A stretch of 64,000 nucleotides of DNA, taken from assembly GCA_036172665.1 (NCBI GenBank), contig CM069876.1, positions 5,084,001-5,148,000 of the forward strand, given 5' to 3'. The DNA comes from Prosopocoilus inquinatus. Taxonomy: Eukaryota > Arthropoda > Insecta > Coleoptera > Lucanidae. The position numbers and the translations under genes were made by a program. Of this stretch, positions 33,030 through 45,507 are shown piece by piece (within the stretch, counting starts at the first letter, position 1; each line of letters starts with the position of its first letter). The notes below the pieces were generated by a model. The model searched no databases, was not told the origin of the DNA, and worked only from the letters and a program-made list of their open reading frames with translations.

Positions 33030-34830
33030 TTTATGGTAAAACTCGCGCACAATTTTCTTGTGTGTGAATCGTGTCGACACTTTTTATAGCACTTCTGTCT
33101 CAGTGCAAATTGTGTCCAAAATATTTATGTTTGTGTCTACACATTTCCAACTTATTGCGTCAAAAAAATGTAAGTGTCTAAATGGTTACATTTGAAACAC
33201 ATATGTTTAAAATGTCTCTAATTTGAATTCTTTAAATATATCTGGGCACAGATGAGTCGACACTAAATAGACTCAGTTTGTCTGATTTGTTTCTTGTCAC
33301 GATGTTTCTGTTCTGTTACTGGGATGAGTTGAGTAGACACAATAATTTCCGTATGGGTACATTTTAAACATAGAGTTTCTTTATTGTTTCTACGATGTGT
33401 TAGTACGGGCACATACAGATCCGTACGGAAACATTTTACGCACATAATTTTCATTTTGTTTCTACAAATGTGTTCTGTAAATCTGGTCAAAGTGTTGTGT
33501 ACATAATGTACGTACGATAAATGTGGTACAGTACAAAACATGTAAACAAATTTCGAAAGCGCTGAAAGTGAGGTTACGAAATACGAATGTGTTGTGTTCG
33601 AATCTCGTCTATTTCAGCCACCACAGGCGCAATTTCAGATACAAATTTTCTGAAATGTATCCACTACTAAATAAAGACGCATTTTGAACGCATACCAAAC
33701 GCAGGTTTCTTACAGGTTACCGAATTGTATCTGTGTGACCGTTTACTCACATTGCAGCGAATTTTTGGCTACATCACGCGTACATTTGGATACATAAATC
33801 TAAATTGTTTCTTCCGGTTTCACATGTGTCAGTGTAGACAATTTGTAGGCAAATTTTTTTCACATTGTGGAAACATGTTCCTTTTTGGACGCCATACCAC
33901 AGCCATACATAATACGCCATGTTTCAACATGCAAACGCTTCGACACGAAAGTAAAAAAAAATCTGGTTTTTCGATTATTATTTCAAACTTGAACTTTCGA
34001 CACTATTTAGGAAAACATTTTAGTAAACATAATGCCCTTAATAATAAAATATTATAGGTATTGATTTTTCAGAGTATTAAAATAAAAAAAAATTTTATGG
34101 ACAAAAATTAAAAAATCTACTCAGTATTTGTAAGGCGCGTTTAATTTTTAGAAGTACCATGTCAACTATTATCAGTAAACATGGGTTCGCAATAGTACCT
34201 ACTCGAGTAATCCAGATATACAGAGGTAAAATCTTGTTTGTTTCGGCCTAAGAAGATGAACATGCTTAACATTCAACTCCTTCAATTTTGTCTTCATGAT
34301 GTATCCAAAATGTATCGAAAATAAACTTAATTTGTGTCTACTTGGGTTTATTTTGTTACACTACTGGATAGGAAATAATAATTCTGGTAAAATTTAGAAC
34401 ACTCTGTGCCGACTTTGTGACTATAAATAGATCAGAACAATGGAAACATTTTGGAAACAATGTGATCACACACCAGACACATACAAGTTTACATTTGGAC
34501 ACATAATCGAAACATATTTTGATCAAGTTCGGCACAAAACAGATACATTGTGGACACATCAATGTTTTATTTTAGACACATGATGGGAACGAAAGACGCT
34601 ATCGAGACATATTTTAGAAAACTTTTAGGTATTCTTTAGACTCACGTTTGGACATATTTTAGGTATTAATTAGAACACATTTTGACTGACATTTTGGTCC
34701 CATTTCCCACTTACAACGCTCCGAAAGTCGACAGTGTGCCTTAAAAATGTGTCGTGCCCAAATTACAGTGTCGACAAAGCGTCGACATTTCGTCCAAAAT
34801 GAGCCGGATATTGCTACTTGGGCAACTATT
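33030..34830. repeat. GTGTC/GACAC-rich block
   Basis: Dozens of short degenerate words of the type TGTGTCCAAA, GGACACAT, GAAACAT and GTGTCGACA in both orientations are spread over 1.8 kb. The right boundary is CCCAAGTAGCAAT-like (reverse strand, about 34820). It looks like a non-autonomous DNA transposon dense in protein-binding repeats. It has no coding signal. Confidence 0.5.
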
Positions 34831-35641
34831 GGTTAGGTAGCAATAATAAGGCAGATAAAAATTATTTTACTCTTTCATAGAAATTGTTTGAGGGTCGCTG
34901 AATGCAGCTTAAATGTTCCGGTGGAGCTTGGTTTTCGACTATTCTCCGACGTCCGAGGCCATAAAAAGTCATAAAAACGACCTAAAACACAGATATTGTA
35001 CTTAAGGCAGGACAAGTATCGTGTTATTTTGTTAATTTTAATAATAGTTTAAAATATTTCGTGCGTGTTGCATTAATTGATGATTAGTTTTGTGCTAATG
35101 TGTACTTTAACAGTTACATTTAAGAAATTCAATCTAAAGGCGATCGAAAAAGTGGAAATTCTTACATCATATTAATTTGTAAATTGTCAATAATCAACTT
35201 ACAATGTTGATTACTAAAATTTATTGAATATGTACAGGAAAAATTAATTTGTTTATTTATTAAACCGACGAAATAAACGTCTGTACTAGGCGAGAGCTTT
35301 TATGTCTTTGTGGTTTAAGCCGACGCGAAAATTCAAGTTCAATATTATCCTTAATAAAACATGTTTTTTATGTTTGAATGTAAACAATTAAAAAATAGTT
35401 CGATTGAGAGCTAGCGAAATTATTCAAGCTTATTTTGAACCCATAGATTATTGTGTGTACAAGCAATCTAATTTATTTACATTTTTCATCGTATCATACT
35501 CCAATTTTTGCTTTCCGTTTTTACAATAGGAATAGTTTCTGCTCTTGCAATACTTATTCTGTAGCTGTTAGTGCGATAATTAAAAAATAATTTCACGCAT
35601 TTTCGACGCAATTACAAAACTAGAGTACGAAGATGTTTAAT

Positions 35642-35874
35642 AATCACAAAGCAACACAAAACCTGTGGCTGTAATCCAAATAAATAGTGAGAAAACCCCT
35701 CGACCACATTAATTCACTGAAAGCGAATACGTATTTCGGTAACGAAGTTACCATCTTCAGCGCTAAACTGATATTGATAATATCAGTTTAGCGCTGAAGA
35801 TGGTAACTTCGTTACCGAAATACGTATTCGCTTTCAGTGAATTAATGTGGTCGAGGGGTTTTCTCACTATTTAT
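35642..35874. mobile_element. Hammerhead-like repeat, family III
   Basis: It is flanked by a 16-bp duplication TACGAAGATGTTTAAT (35626-35641 and 35875-35890). The body is an almost perfect inverted repeat of about 90-bp arms (35681-35769 and 35778-35872). Each arm carries CTGAAGA, T, GGTAAC-TTC-GTTACC, GAA, ATACGTAT and T, framed by AGCG/CGCT. Like family I it is a small, 5'-inverted insertion with a long duplication. Confidence 0.75.
35779..35822 (+). ncRNA. Hammerhead-like motif, family III
   Basis: Located in the right arm: AGCG (stem I), CTGAAGA, unpaired T, a 6-bp stem II with TTC loop, GAA, ATACGTAT palindrome, T, CGCT. A mirror copy is in the left arm on the minus strand. The core is conserved; short stem I and the extra T make activity uncertain. 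Confidence 0.5.
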
Positions 35875-36532
35875 TACGAAGATGTTTAATTACTTCAGCA
35901 AAAATCTAACGAAGATCAGGTACTCGTTTTTAACATAATTGTTAATGTGTATTACAAAGATATGCGTAAACAAATGTTTTTACTTATCGCATGTTGAAAA
36001 TTCAAATAAACATGCCGATGTTTGCAAGTCGGATTCATATTCGTATACAATAAGACCTTGACCGAGTTCTTCTAAATGTAAATAAAAATTTTATTGCTGT
36101 TTATTGTTTTTATCGTAATAAATTGCTGAAACAAGTCGTAAACCAAGCAGAGGTTTCAAAACAAAGGGATTGCGCTCGCTTGTGATAGGTCAGTTTTTCA
36201 TTTTTGGGCAAAAAATTTCAGATTTGGAGAATTAATTTCTTATGTAATGAGGAACTTACAGTATCATTTAAAGACAGAGGTTTTGAGACACGCTGTATAA
36301 ACTGTCCATGAACGTAACTGAACGTAACAGTAAATATGAGAATTTAATTTACACAATCTATTAGACATTTTATAACAATTTAAAGTACTTATTATTACAT
36401 AAAAACTACGATACTGAACTATAAGCTTCAAGTATCTGAGAGGCTATACACATGTGTCATTCGTAGTAACAAAACAACGAAAGTTTCAACTACTGTTTTA
36501 AATTAGCAGGAGGTAACTAAATTAAAATATAC

Positions 36533-36712
36533 AGTGCAATCTCTGATAAGCGGACACGAACCGTCGCCAATTATCTGTCCGCTTGTAAGAGGTGTCCGCT
36601 TATTAGAGACAATTTTATTAAAAGATTCTATAGAACAGTTCCCCAATTTTGTCCGGTTACGAGAGGTGTCCGTTTATCAGAGGTGTTCCTAATGAGACAG
36701 TTTACTGTACAT
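36533..36712. mobile_element. Pogo/Tigger-like MITE
   Basis: The ends are TACAGTGCAATCTCTGATAA and a mirror ending GACAGTTTACTGTA. Internal GCGGACA/TGTCCGCTTAT motifs are typical of pogo-group Tc1/mariner ends. It is about 180 bp, with TA at both ends and no ORF. Confidence 0.7.
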
Positions 36713-37372
36713 GTTTAGTATAAGTTAATAATTATTATAATATAATAATTGAAGTCGATTCTTGTCAATTTAATTTAAAATAACAAAGTCGATAATCATT
36801 TGTTACTTTCCGATCGTCATTTGTTTTCATTTTTAGTAAGTACTGGCGATCCAGGTAAATTACTAAAACATTTGTAATATACTTAATATTTCTTGCACTA
36901 GTTTTGTAATTTTGCTATCTTTCAAACCACTCATGGGCATACTTTGACGACACAGACGCGGCCGTTTAAGCGTTCGTGTAGAATGGTCCTCATTTGGTTA
37001 TTGCATGGTTTGTGCAAAACAAAAACGTAATAAGCACATGGCGGATAGAAAAAAGTGTAACGCTTTACTATTGCAACGAAGCGGTGCGATGTTATAAATA
37101 GATTGTGTACACGCCTCAACATATTTGCCGGCGCTGCGCGTCTAGCTGATAGTGAAAAATCGGTAAGCCAAAGTAATAATGCATTCGTTAGGACGGCATG
37201 ATTCACAATAATGTCGCGGTTGACTGCGATGCTCGGGCACGATGCGCACGAGAGAGTGTGCTGCAGAGACGTGTCGTGCTTCTATTTAATTCAAATCAAC
37301 TAAATTGATGTTTCTAAATTCAAGAAAGAGCTGTTATTAGTAATAATAAAGTATGTAGGTATTGTTCAAAAT

Positions 37373-37749
37373 ATAGAGTGTTCTTTTACTGTGTGCAAAT
37401 AAAAAACCTCAGTATAAGTACACGAAATGCTACCTTCTGTGAGTATTTTTTGGTGGCTACCGTATCATAGCCAAAAAAATTGTAAAACATTCGTTTTGAC
37501 TGACCAGCTGATCGGAGCGGCTGATTTACGTCGTTCCTGCTCAAGATCAAGTAAAATACTGACCCTGGCTTTTTGGCTTCGGATCATAATTGAAGAGACA
37601 GCCGCGTTCCAATTTTAGCTATGCCAGCAGTTCTCAAACGGTTTAGTGAAAATCTAAAATTTATGTTAAGAACATATGAGTTCCATCATCACCATTTATG
37701 GTGATATATTACAGGTTTAAATATTTGCACAGTAAAAGAACAACCTGTA
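37373..37749. mobile_element. DNA element, deletion derivative (pair with 48846)
   Basis: Inverted ends are AGTGTTCTTTTACTGTGTGC and GCACAGTAAAAGAACAACCT. The sequence matches the two ends of the longer element at 48846-49763 (in opposite orientation) but lacks its middle. Shared internal blocks include TGATTTACGTCGTTC and AACCTCAGTATAAGTACAC. Confidence 0.75.
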
Positions 37750-37873
37750 CAACCAAACCCTCTGAGAACAATAAAGAAATAATATCATTGAAAAAATAAA
37801 CGTGCAATAAATTACTTTCTTTTAGAAAATATTTTATAAAATGTAACAATATTAAAAGAAAAATAACATTACG

Positions 37874-38585
37874 GCGCTTTCGACTGACTGCTCTTGGCTA
37901 CTCTGAGAGTATCTCCATCCTCCGTTTTTACATGAGGTTAAAACAAGATAGAGGTACTCTGAGAGCATCCCAGAGCAGTCAGTCGAAAATGCCATTAAAA
38001 GAAATGCCTGTGAAGGTCAAGAACTTTATTATACGAGTAATAGGTTGTTCGGAAAAATGTTTTCTTCTTAATACAAAATGTTTACGTTATACGAAGTATA
38101 CCGTGTTTTTTTTAACTGTGGCCATAGGAATTTACGTCCAAAAAATTTTACCTCGTGTTAACTTATGTTCTGCTAAGAATTTTAACCCAATTTTTGTTTT
38201 TAATAACCAATTACAAAATTTATTAAAAAATAAACATTACCAGAATAAGAGGCGCGTCATTAGTTTAATTATTTTAATGTGTAAAGTTGAAATTATTAAT
38301 GACCAAATACGAATCAACTAGGTCAAAATCAAAAATGAATTTGTCAGACAGATATTTAGTGACTAATTTCTCTTTAACGTTGACCTACTTGATTCATTAA
38401 AAATTTCCACTTTTAATATTAAAATAACTAATTGAAAGATGCATCTGTTATTCTGGCAATGTGTAAATTCTAATAAATTATGTAATTGATTATTAGAAAC
38501 TGAAATTAGTTTAAAATTTTGAGCGGAACATAAGTTAACACGAGTACGTAAATTCCTCTGACAACAGTTAAAAAAACCACTGCAT
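37874..38585. repeat. Two adjacent inverted repeats
   Basis: The first hairpin pairs 37874-37925 with 37950-37992 (TTTCGACTGACTGCTC against GAGCAGTCAGTCGAAAA). The second pairs about 38105-38335 with 38345-38580 (AATTTACGT, GTTAACTTATGTTC against GAACATAAGTTAACACG). A 129-codon ORF across it is a by-product. Confidence 0.65.
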
Positions 38586-38989
38586 AAATTTTGATTAAAC
38601 TGTTAATCACCATTTGCATTAGTGACCCTTTACTATCATTCTGCCAGTATTTGTATTCCTCGATGATACTAGCCAACTTCTCTCAAGTCAAAACGTATCG
38701 ACAAATTTCATTAAAATTTCTGTCGTAAGGAAATGTTTTTGGTCTTAGCTGTTAACGTTTTGTCTTATAAAATGTGCCAGATTAGCCGTCCTATGTTACT
38801 TATAATTAAGTCTTGTCGCCAGAATAAATTTTTTATCAATGCAGGCAGGGCGGCTCGTCTATACGTGCTGCTGAGCTGCAGAAGCACCAAACCTTAATAC
38901 TAGGAGTATTAATTACTATTTATACTAAATGTAATAAAATGCTCGTATTTTCCAAGGAACTTCGAGCCTATTCGCGAATACTCTTATAC

Positions 38990-40000
38990 AGGCTGTCCAT
39001 TTTTCGAGCCCATTTGAAGATATTGAGAAAAAACTAAAATTTTTCATTTTCGTTTTTATTTTTTAAATTGAAAACCGATAAAGCTAGACATTTATAACTT
39101 ACACATTATTAAGGAACTTTTTTACGTAGAATCTAAATCTGTAATTACATTTACCCGAGCTGTCAAAATTGCAGAAATATGACACTGTCAACTTTTTTCT
39201 TTCTTACGGGCGCCACCATTGGATATTCATGGCAAGAGTAAAATCCGTACCTACCATGTTTTCTTAAGCAAGAGACTTATGAATGTTGAGTGACATAATA
39301 ATCTTAAGTTAAGATAAACAAATAATTTGTTTGCTCTGTAATTATAGCAACTAACATAAGGGTCTCAATATTTCATGTATTTTTAAAAACCGTAAAAAAA
39401 TTAATACTGAAGAAACTATTAATGATAGATATCGATAACCCTATATCATTGAAAAGAGAATTAAATAGCGCATCTTATAATGATAGAAGTTATATGGCAT
39501 TCCATTAAAAATAAATAGTTACAGCAGTTTGAATATTCTCAAGTTTATTAATTCTTTCTTGAGAACTTATGTTGCTAGAATTTTTTCTTTACAGTGTAAC
39601 TGAAAAAGCGTTTCAAGACGAAACTTTTGCAAAAAACCACAAGTCCCTAACGTCATTTGTTCGGAAGATATTTGTATTTGTTTGAGGTACTGCAAGAGCG
39701 ATAATTTTTTTAAAAAGTTAAATAATGCGAAAACGGTTTAGATTAAACTCTATGTATGGTACACAAGGTCACATTAAAATACAATCCAGAACCCGAAAAT
39801 ATAAAAATATATAAGGTGTTCTATTTAAAATAACAAAGTGACCTAACGCCCAGGGTAAACGGAACACTCTGTACATGTCAAACTAATTTTAAAATATGCT
39901 CCACATGATCCTGTGAAACTTTCATTTGAAACATTTTTTCGTGAAATTAATAACTAGAGAGGTATGAAAGAATCTGCCTTAAGTGGAACACCCTGTATAT
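38990..40000. repeat. Half copy of palindromic family P7
   Basis: 39550-40000 matches one arm of the palindrome at 58205-59240 (AAAGCGTTTCAAGACGAAAC, ACCCTATG-like, AAACTTTCATTTGAAACATT). It ends CACCCTGTATA at about 39994. Confidence 0.65.
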
Positions 40001-41400
40001 GGAATAGACTGGCTAATATGGAATACCCGGTATTTTTTAAAATAAGAAGCGCCATCTGTTAAACGACTCAGCCGGTAAGATTGCATAACTTTACAGTACA
40101 TGATTTTGTGAATTTATCGTTTTGGAAGTTTTCGCGCGGTACCAGAAAAATGTATTTTGACGTATTTTTTAAAATAAAAGTGTTTTTTACACCAAAGTTA
40201 GTTTGTTATCGTGTAGATTAGTACAACAGTTGATATTTCACCTTATAAATTGAAAGTGTTGCATATTTTTCCTTATTTCATATCGCCCCAACTGACTATT
40301 CCATATTACCCGCCATTTTAAATCATATCATGAAAATGCAGTTTTTTTAATTTGTTACAGAATTTTCCCAAAAAAATATGTATTTCTTAAATTTATTATA
40401 TGCAACCGCTGGAAAACAACATAAAGTATTTTTAATTAAATTATCTGAGTATTTAGTACCTTAGTTCAGAATTTATGACGGCCCAAAGAATGGGTATTCC
40501 ACATATGCCGACTTTACTCTATCAATAAAGTCACTGTTTTTCGATTTTACTTTTCTTCTCAATAAATTTAAGTCGTTAGAAAGAGGACATATTTCAGTAC
40601 CATACTGTATACAAATTACACATCGTTCATTTCATGGTTATCCCAATTTACTAAATAATTTAATCTGATGATAAGGTGTATCGGTAAATACGAGCACACA
40701 AACAACCTTTTGTTTATTTAAAGTATATACCAAGTGAATTAACAATATCATCGTTATCAATGATAATTCGTATTGCGTCAAACGCAGCCAATCATCACAC
40801 TATCCGGATTTTCGCAGACAAGTCGAAAGTAAGTAATATTAATCGCATTATCGATTGTAGCTCTAAATATAGCTCTAATTTATGAACAACGAGTTCGATA
40901 AGCAGAAGGCAACATAAAATAATTCGCTTGTCCCACAATTCTTGTTAGTATGTGGTTCAAGGGAAAAACATTTTGCTCTTAATTCTTATATGAAAACTTT
41001 TCTGTAAAGCTGTAACGTTACTCTCGTATAATGTTGCATGTTTATCTGCGCTCGTTTAAAAATAGCACGATCGGAAAGGCCGGGATAGAAAAGAAACCAA
41101 TAAAGCTCGCGGCATAAATCCACATCTATCGTATGGCGGAGCGATGAATTTTCCGACCAACATAAATAGAACAGCAGGAAACGAAAAATAAAACAAACAG
41201 ACGCAGAGAAATTAACGGATTAAAGATTAAAATTTATATATCTGGATTGCAGTAGATTGTAAACAAATAAATACGAAATTCCAAAAATAATAATAATAAT
41301 AATGTTTTATTGTCACTTATCACATGGACATGGACATTTTGAGAAGATCCAAAAAAAAATCTTTTAAGGACGGATATAGAAGTTAAAGGTGCTGACGTTA
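40000..41400. other. Unassigned intron A-B sequence
   Basis: No gene was recognised. An (AAT)n run at about 41290-41310 followed by GTTTTATTGTCACTT reads on the minus strand as a polyadenylation-like AATAAAAC plus (ATT)n tail, as found at 3' ends of some non-LTR retrotransposons. Confidence 0.4.
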
Positions 41401-41414
41401 ATTCTAGGAAGTAT

Positions 41415-43304
41415 GTACGGGTGGATTAAATTCGATGTCTCTTATGGGCATCTCCGTAACTATAAGGGATAGAAAAAAACTAGTGGCCAAGTCCCGATCT
41501 CTTTTTTGGAGATTAAGTCAAAACCGTAAACAAAAATCGGCTAACTTCTTTTGTTTTCAAGTTATGGCCAAAAAATGACATTTTCGACTTTTCGTTTTTC
41601 GGTCATATCCCGTTTATTTTTAGAGATATTAGAAAACTGTTTGATCATTATTAGGACACTTTTTGGAATACAATTCAGTGGTGTAGTTAGTTTTTTTAAT
41701 ATTTACTTAAATTTTCAAGTTATAACATAAAGTTATATTTTTTTAAATAGAAATCATAGTAGGCAATGTTCTCATTAAATAGAGATTTTTTTTCTGTTTT
41801 CAAAAATATATACTTTGTTGGGTTTATTTCTTATAATAAATAGGTAAAATGCCATTTTTGTTATTAGCCTTGCGTATCCTAGTCTCAGTACGCTGGCTTC
41901 AATGCAGTGTCGACATTTTTTTTTGTTTTTATTAAATATTAACCAACTTTCAAACCTTTAGACAGTTTTGGCCGCTTAAAAAATTTCACATGCACTTTAT
42001 TTTACAAAATTCCGTTTGAGAAATGTAGCACCCATCGCGACCGATCTGGCAAAATGTTTTTTTTTGTTTTTATTAAATACGAATGCACGGGAATTTAGTT
42101 TGATACATATCCGATTTTGTTTATATTTTACTATTTGTGTGTTTGTTTTTGTTTTTCGTGTTTTTAATAAAATATAACTCGAGAGAAACAAAAGAAAAGA
42201 AAGCCTAATTTAGTTCTAATTTAGTAATTATTACCTTTATGTTTATCCGAACAACTTGTATTTTAGTGTAAAATCATGTTATCTTTTCGCTTCTCTTGAC
42301 AACTCGTTTATTTACATTTTTTCACTGACGAAACTATGAAGCGATAGCGAAACGTAGAATGGTTTTGCGATTTCACAGTGTCTGCTTTAAAGTTTAACAA
42401 CTATTTTCTCTCACATATTTCATCGAACAAGAGTCGACTTCAATTACAAATTTTTTATTGAAGTCGTTTCTTGTCCGATGGAAATTGTATAAAAATTGTT
42501 TTCAATTTTAAAAAGATATTGTGAAAATTACAGGAACGTTCAACGTTTCTTCCTAACGAAGCTATAAACCGATAGTGAAACGTTGAGTATTCGAGCAATT
42601 TTGACTGTTTAAAGATTGAAAACAATTTCTATATAAATTGAATGATAAACTCATTTTCAATAGAAAATCAGACAGGAACTCTTATCAGAACGGTCGCTCA
42701 AAACGATAAAACGGAAATTTGTAAATTAACGCTAATACTAAATTATTTACGCAGTCAAAATTTTGAAAATATTTGAAAGCTCGTTAAAATTTAATAAAAT
42801 AACGGCTCCGTATTGAACCCAGTCTACTGAGACTAGGATATTTACGCAAGGATAATAATAAAAATGACAGTTTTTCCTATTTATTATAAGAAATACACCC
42901 AACAAAGTATATATTTTTGAAAACAGAAAAAAAATCTCTATTTAATGAGGGCATTGCCTACTATGATTTCTATTTAAAAAAATATAACTTTATGTTATAA
43001 CTTGAAAATTTAAGTAAATATTAAAAAAACAACTACACCACTGAATTGTATTCCAAAAAGTGTCCTAATAATGATCAAACAGTTTTCTAATATCTCTAAA
43101 AATAAACGAGATATCACCGAAAAACGAAAAGTCGAAAATGTCATTTTTTGGCCATAACTTGAAAACAAAAGAAGTTAGCCGATTTTTGTTTACGGTTTTG
43201 ACTTAATCTCCAAAAAAGATATGGAGACTCGGCCACTAGTTTTTTTCTATCACTTATAGTTACGGAGATGCCCATAAGAGACATCGAATTTAATCCACCC
43301 TGTA
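41415..43304. mobile_element. Palindromic element P5 with PLE remnant in its centre
   Basis: Inverted arms of about 500 bp start GTACGGGTGGATTAAATTCG and end AATTTAATCCACCCTGTAC. The centre (about 42200-42610) holds sequence matching the PLE 3' region at 8140-8290 (GTAAAATCATGTTATC, CGACTTCAATT) with two decayed hammerhead-like motifs. The PLE-type sequence therefore inserted into the fold centre of this element. Confidence 0.78.
42325..42590 (+). ncRNA. Decayed hammerhead-like motifs
   Basis: Near 42328, CTGACGA-A-ACTAT...ATAGC-GAA-ACGT keeps the core but has lost stem I pairing. Near 42549, CTAACGA-AGCTATA...CGATAGT-GAA-ACGT has the core G changed to A. Both look like inactive relatives of the PLE motif at 8247. 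Confidence 0.45.
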
Positions 43305-43599
43305 CAGTTTAGTATCGATTAGCATTACACATACACATTAGAATATAATATGGTATTGTCGTAATCGCCAACTTGACCTTTTGAACTCTTATATTGTATC
43401 TAATTGTAGCATATTATTATTATAAAAGATTAATCGTAAATTTAAAATAAATGATTGATTAAACTCAATGACAATAATCCATTAATTAATTTTTTAACTT
43501 TGACTTTTTGACTCAACTAAATTTAAAATATTCGCTCTTTTTAAAATTTACATTTCAGAAAAATGCAGAAGAAAATTAAAATTCGGACTTTGCAAATAG

Positions 43600-44953
43600 T
43601 ACCGTGCCTTCGATTGAATTCCTCATTAAAGTGGGCTATGATTTCACTGTTTTTTTTCTCCTAAGATTTGCAGCACTGATAGCCGTTCAATTATTTAATT
43701 AAACAAATGTCAAATTGACACTTTGTATTTTCAATTAATTCAAAATGTTAGAATTACAGCAGAAAATATTTATTGTTGAAAGTTATTTTCAAACCGGTAG
43801 AATAGAAAATGGAAATGGAAAAGTTTATTCAATTAATCAGTGTGTACAGAAGTTTCGATAGCAGTTTCCTAATTTTGCTATTACTTATGAATAGCTAGTT
43901 AAACATATCCATGCTTGTGTTCTTAAATTTCGTGAAACAGGAGGATCACTTGGACGCAAAACAGGGAGCGGAGCAGCTAAGAAAAAGAGTGCAGCCTGCA
44001 TTGAAGATGTTCGGGATCGAATGGAACACTCTCCCAAGAAATCTATTGCGAAACTTTCACAAGAAGTTCAGCTATCAGTGGGAACATGTCACACTATTCT
44101 TAAAAAAGACTGAAAGCTTTATCCATATAAGATTCAAGCAGTCCACGAACTCACGCCAGTAGATTTTCACAGAAGAACAGAATACTGTTAGTGGTTTCTT
44201 GATAACTTAAACAACGACGACATTCTTGACAAGTGGTTCTTTTCCGATGAGGCCTGGTTTCATCGCTCAGGGTATTTAAATAAACAGAATATGAGAATAT
44301 GGGCAGCAGAAAATCCCCATGAATTTGTGGAAACTCCATTACATCCATTAAAAATTGGTGTTTGGCTAGCAGTGTCAAGAAGGCGTATTATCGGACCAAT
44401 ATTTTTTAACGACTCAGAAACTGCTGAAAGATACCGAAATAAGTTATTAGAACCTTTCATTAATCAACTGCATGATGATGAACTTACAGAAGGTTTTTTT
44501 TTTCAGCAAGACAATGCTACTGCCCACACAGCTCATCAAACAATGACTTTCCTGCAGCAGTTTTTCGATAATCGGATTGTGAATTTTCCTGCAAGGTCTC
44601 CGGATCTCACAATTATGGATTACTTCATTTATCCGCACATGAAAAACACACTTTTTAGGACTACGCGTCACACAATCGAAGAACTTCGTGCGGGCATTAC
44701 GGATGTGTGTGCAAACATAACCCCCGAACACTTAACAAACGGGTTTGAAAACATGAAACGCAGAGTACACTTATGTATTCAAGCTGAAGGAGAGCACTTC
44801 GAGCGTCTACTTTAAACTTTAATGTTGTGTTTTTATTTGATGTTATGATCACTACTGACAGTTAATGACAACTGTTTTCTTTAGAATTATGTCGCCAACT
44901 TCATAAAAAAATCACAGCTTACTTTAATGAGGAATTCAATTGAAGGCACGGTA
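43600..44953 (+). mobile_element. Tc1/mariner-superfamily transposon
   Basis: The element is 1.35 kb with inverted ends of about 45 bp (left TACCGTGCCTTCGATTGAAT, right mirror ending GAAGGCACGGTA) and TA at both edges, the expected target duplication. It carries one transposase reading frame on the plus strand. Confidence 0.92.
43745..44815 (+). pseudogene. Mariner-type DDE transposase, stop-damaged
   Basis: A single frame of 356 codons runs from ATG at 43745 to TAA at 44813. An N-terminal helix-turn-helix region (QQKIFIVESYFQTGR, VLKFRETGGSLGRKTGSG) is followed by the DDE/D catalytic domain: FFSDEAWFH (first Asp), FFQQDNATAHTAHQ (second) and SPDLTIMDYFIY (third). At least four in-frame stops (TAG at about 43859 and 43892, TGA at about 44111, TAG at about 44189) lie in the N-terminal half, while the C-terminal 174 codons are open. 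No frameshift was seen, so decay is by point mutation. Confidence 0.9.
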
Positions 44954-45507
44954 TTATTTAATTATAATTTTAAGTAATTTATATGTTACATAGTGTGCGT
45001 AGAAAAATAATAATAACAAGATTGATAAGATTGAACTGTCAATATTAATTTATGCATTCATGTATCAAGTGTTCATTGCATTTTCCGGTAGCATTGGCGT
45101 TGCAAACAAAATTTTTTTTTAACGCATGTCGTAGCTTAACTTTACTGCAAACAGTACTGTCAATAGTGTGCTTAAATAAATGCTTAATAAATAAATAAAT
45201 AAATAAATAAAGTTAATTAAATACAAGCAAATATTGCATGCTGGCAGTGGTAGAGTAAAATATTAAGCTTGATCCAATGAGAAGATGCAATTGAAAGTGA
45301 AAGCACCAGATGAACTTAGTTTTCAAGGCAAGTGTCAGAAAATTAGAAGTTGTGGCACCAAAAATTTAAGTATTAGCAACGTTACTAAATTTAATAGGTG
45401 ACGAGGGTCTTACCGTGTAAATACATTTGAGTATATGCAGTTAGAAGAGAGTGACAAATCATTAAAATCTGGTGTATCAGCACTTTACATTTTTTAAGCA
45501 CGATCAG

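Larger units (their letters stand above)
32944..36297. mobile_element. Large element with inverted ends
   Basis: The ends TACAGCGTGTCTCTAAACCT (left) and GGTTTTGAGACACGCTGTA (right) are inverted and 3.35 kb apart. Inside are the GTGTC-rich block (33030-34830) and the hammerhead-like repeat at 35642-35874. No transposase was recognised. The pairing could also be fortuitous between two partial elements. Confidence 0.5.

Noticed and set aside
37932..38321. 129-codon plus-strand ORF
   Set aside because: It lies across two inverted repeats and is explained by them.
45183..45212. (AAAT)n run as a possible CRISPR or minisatellite
   Set aside because: A simple microsatellite; no spaced direct repeats of CRISPR type exist anywhere and the genome is eukaryotic.
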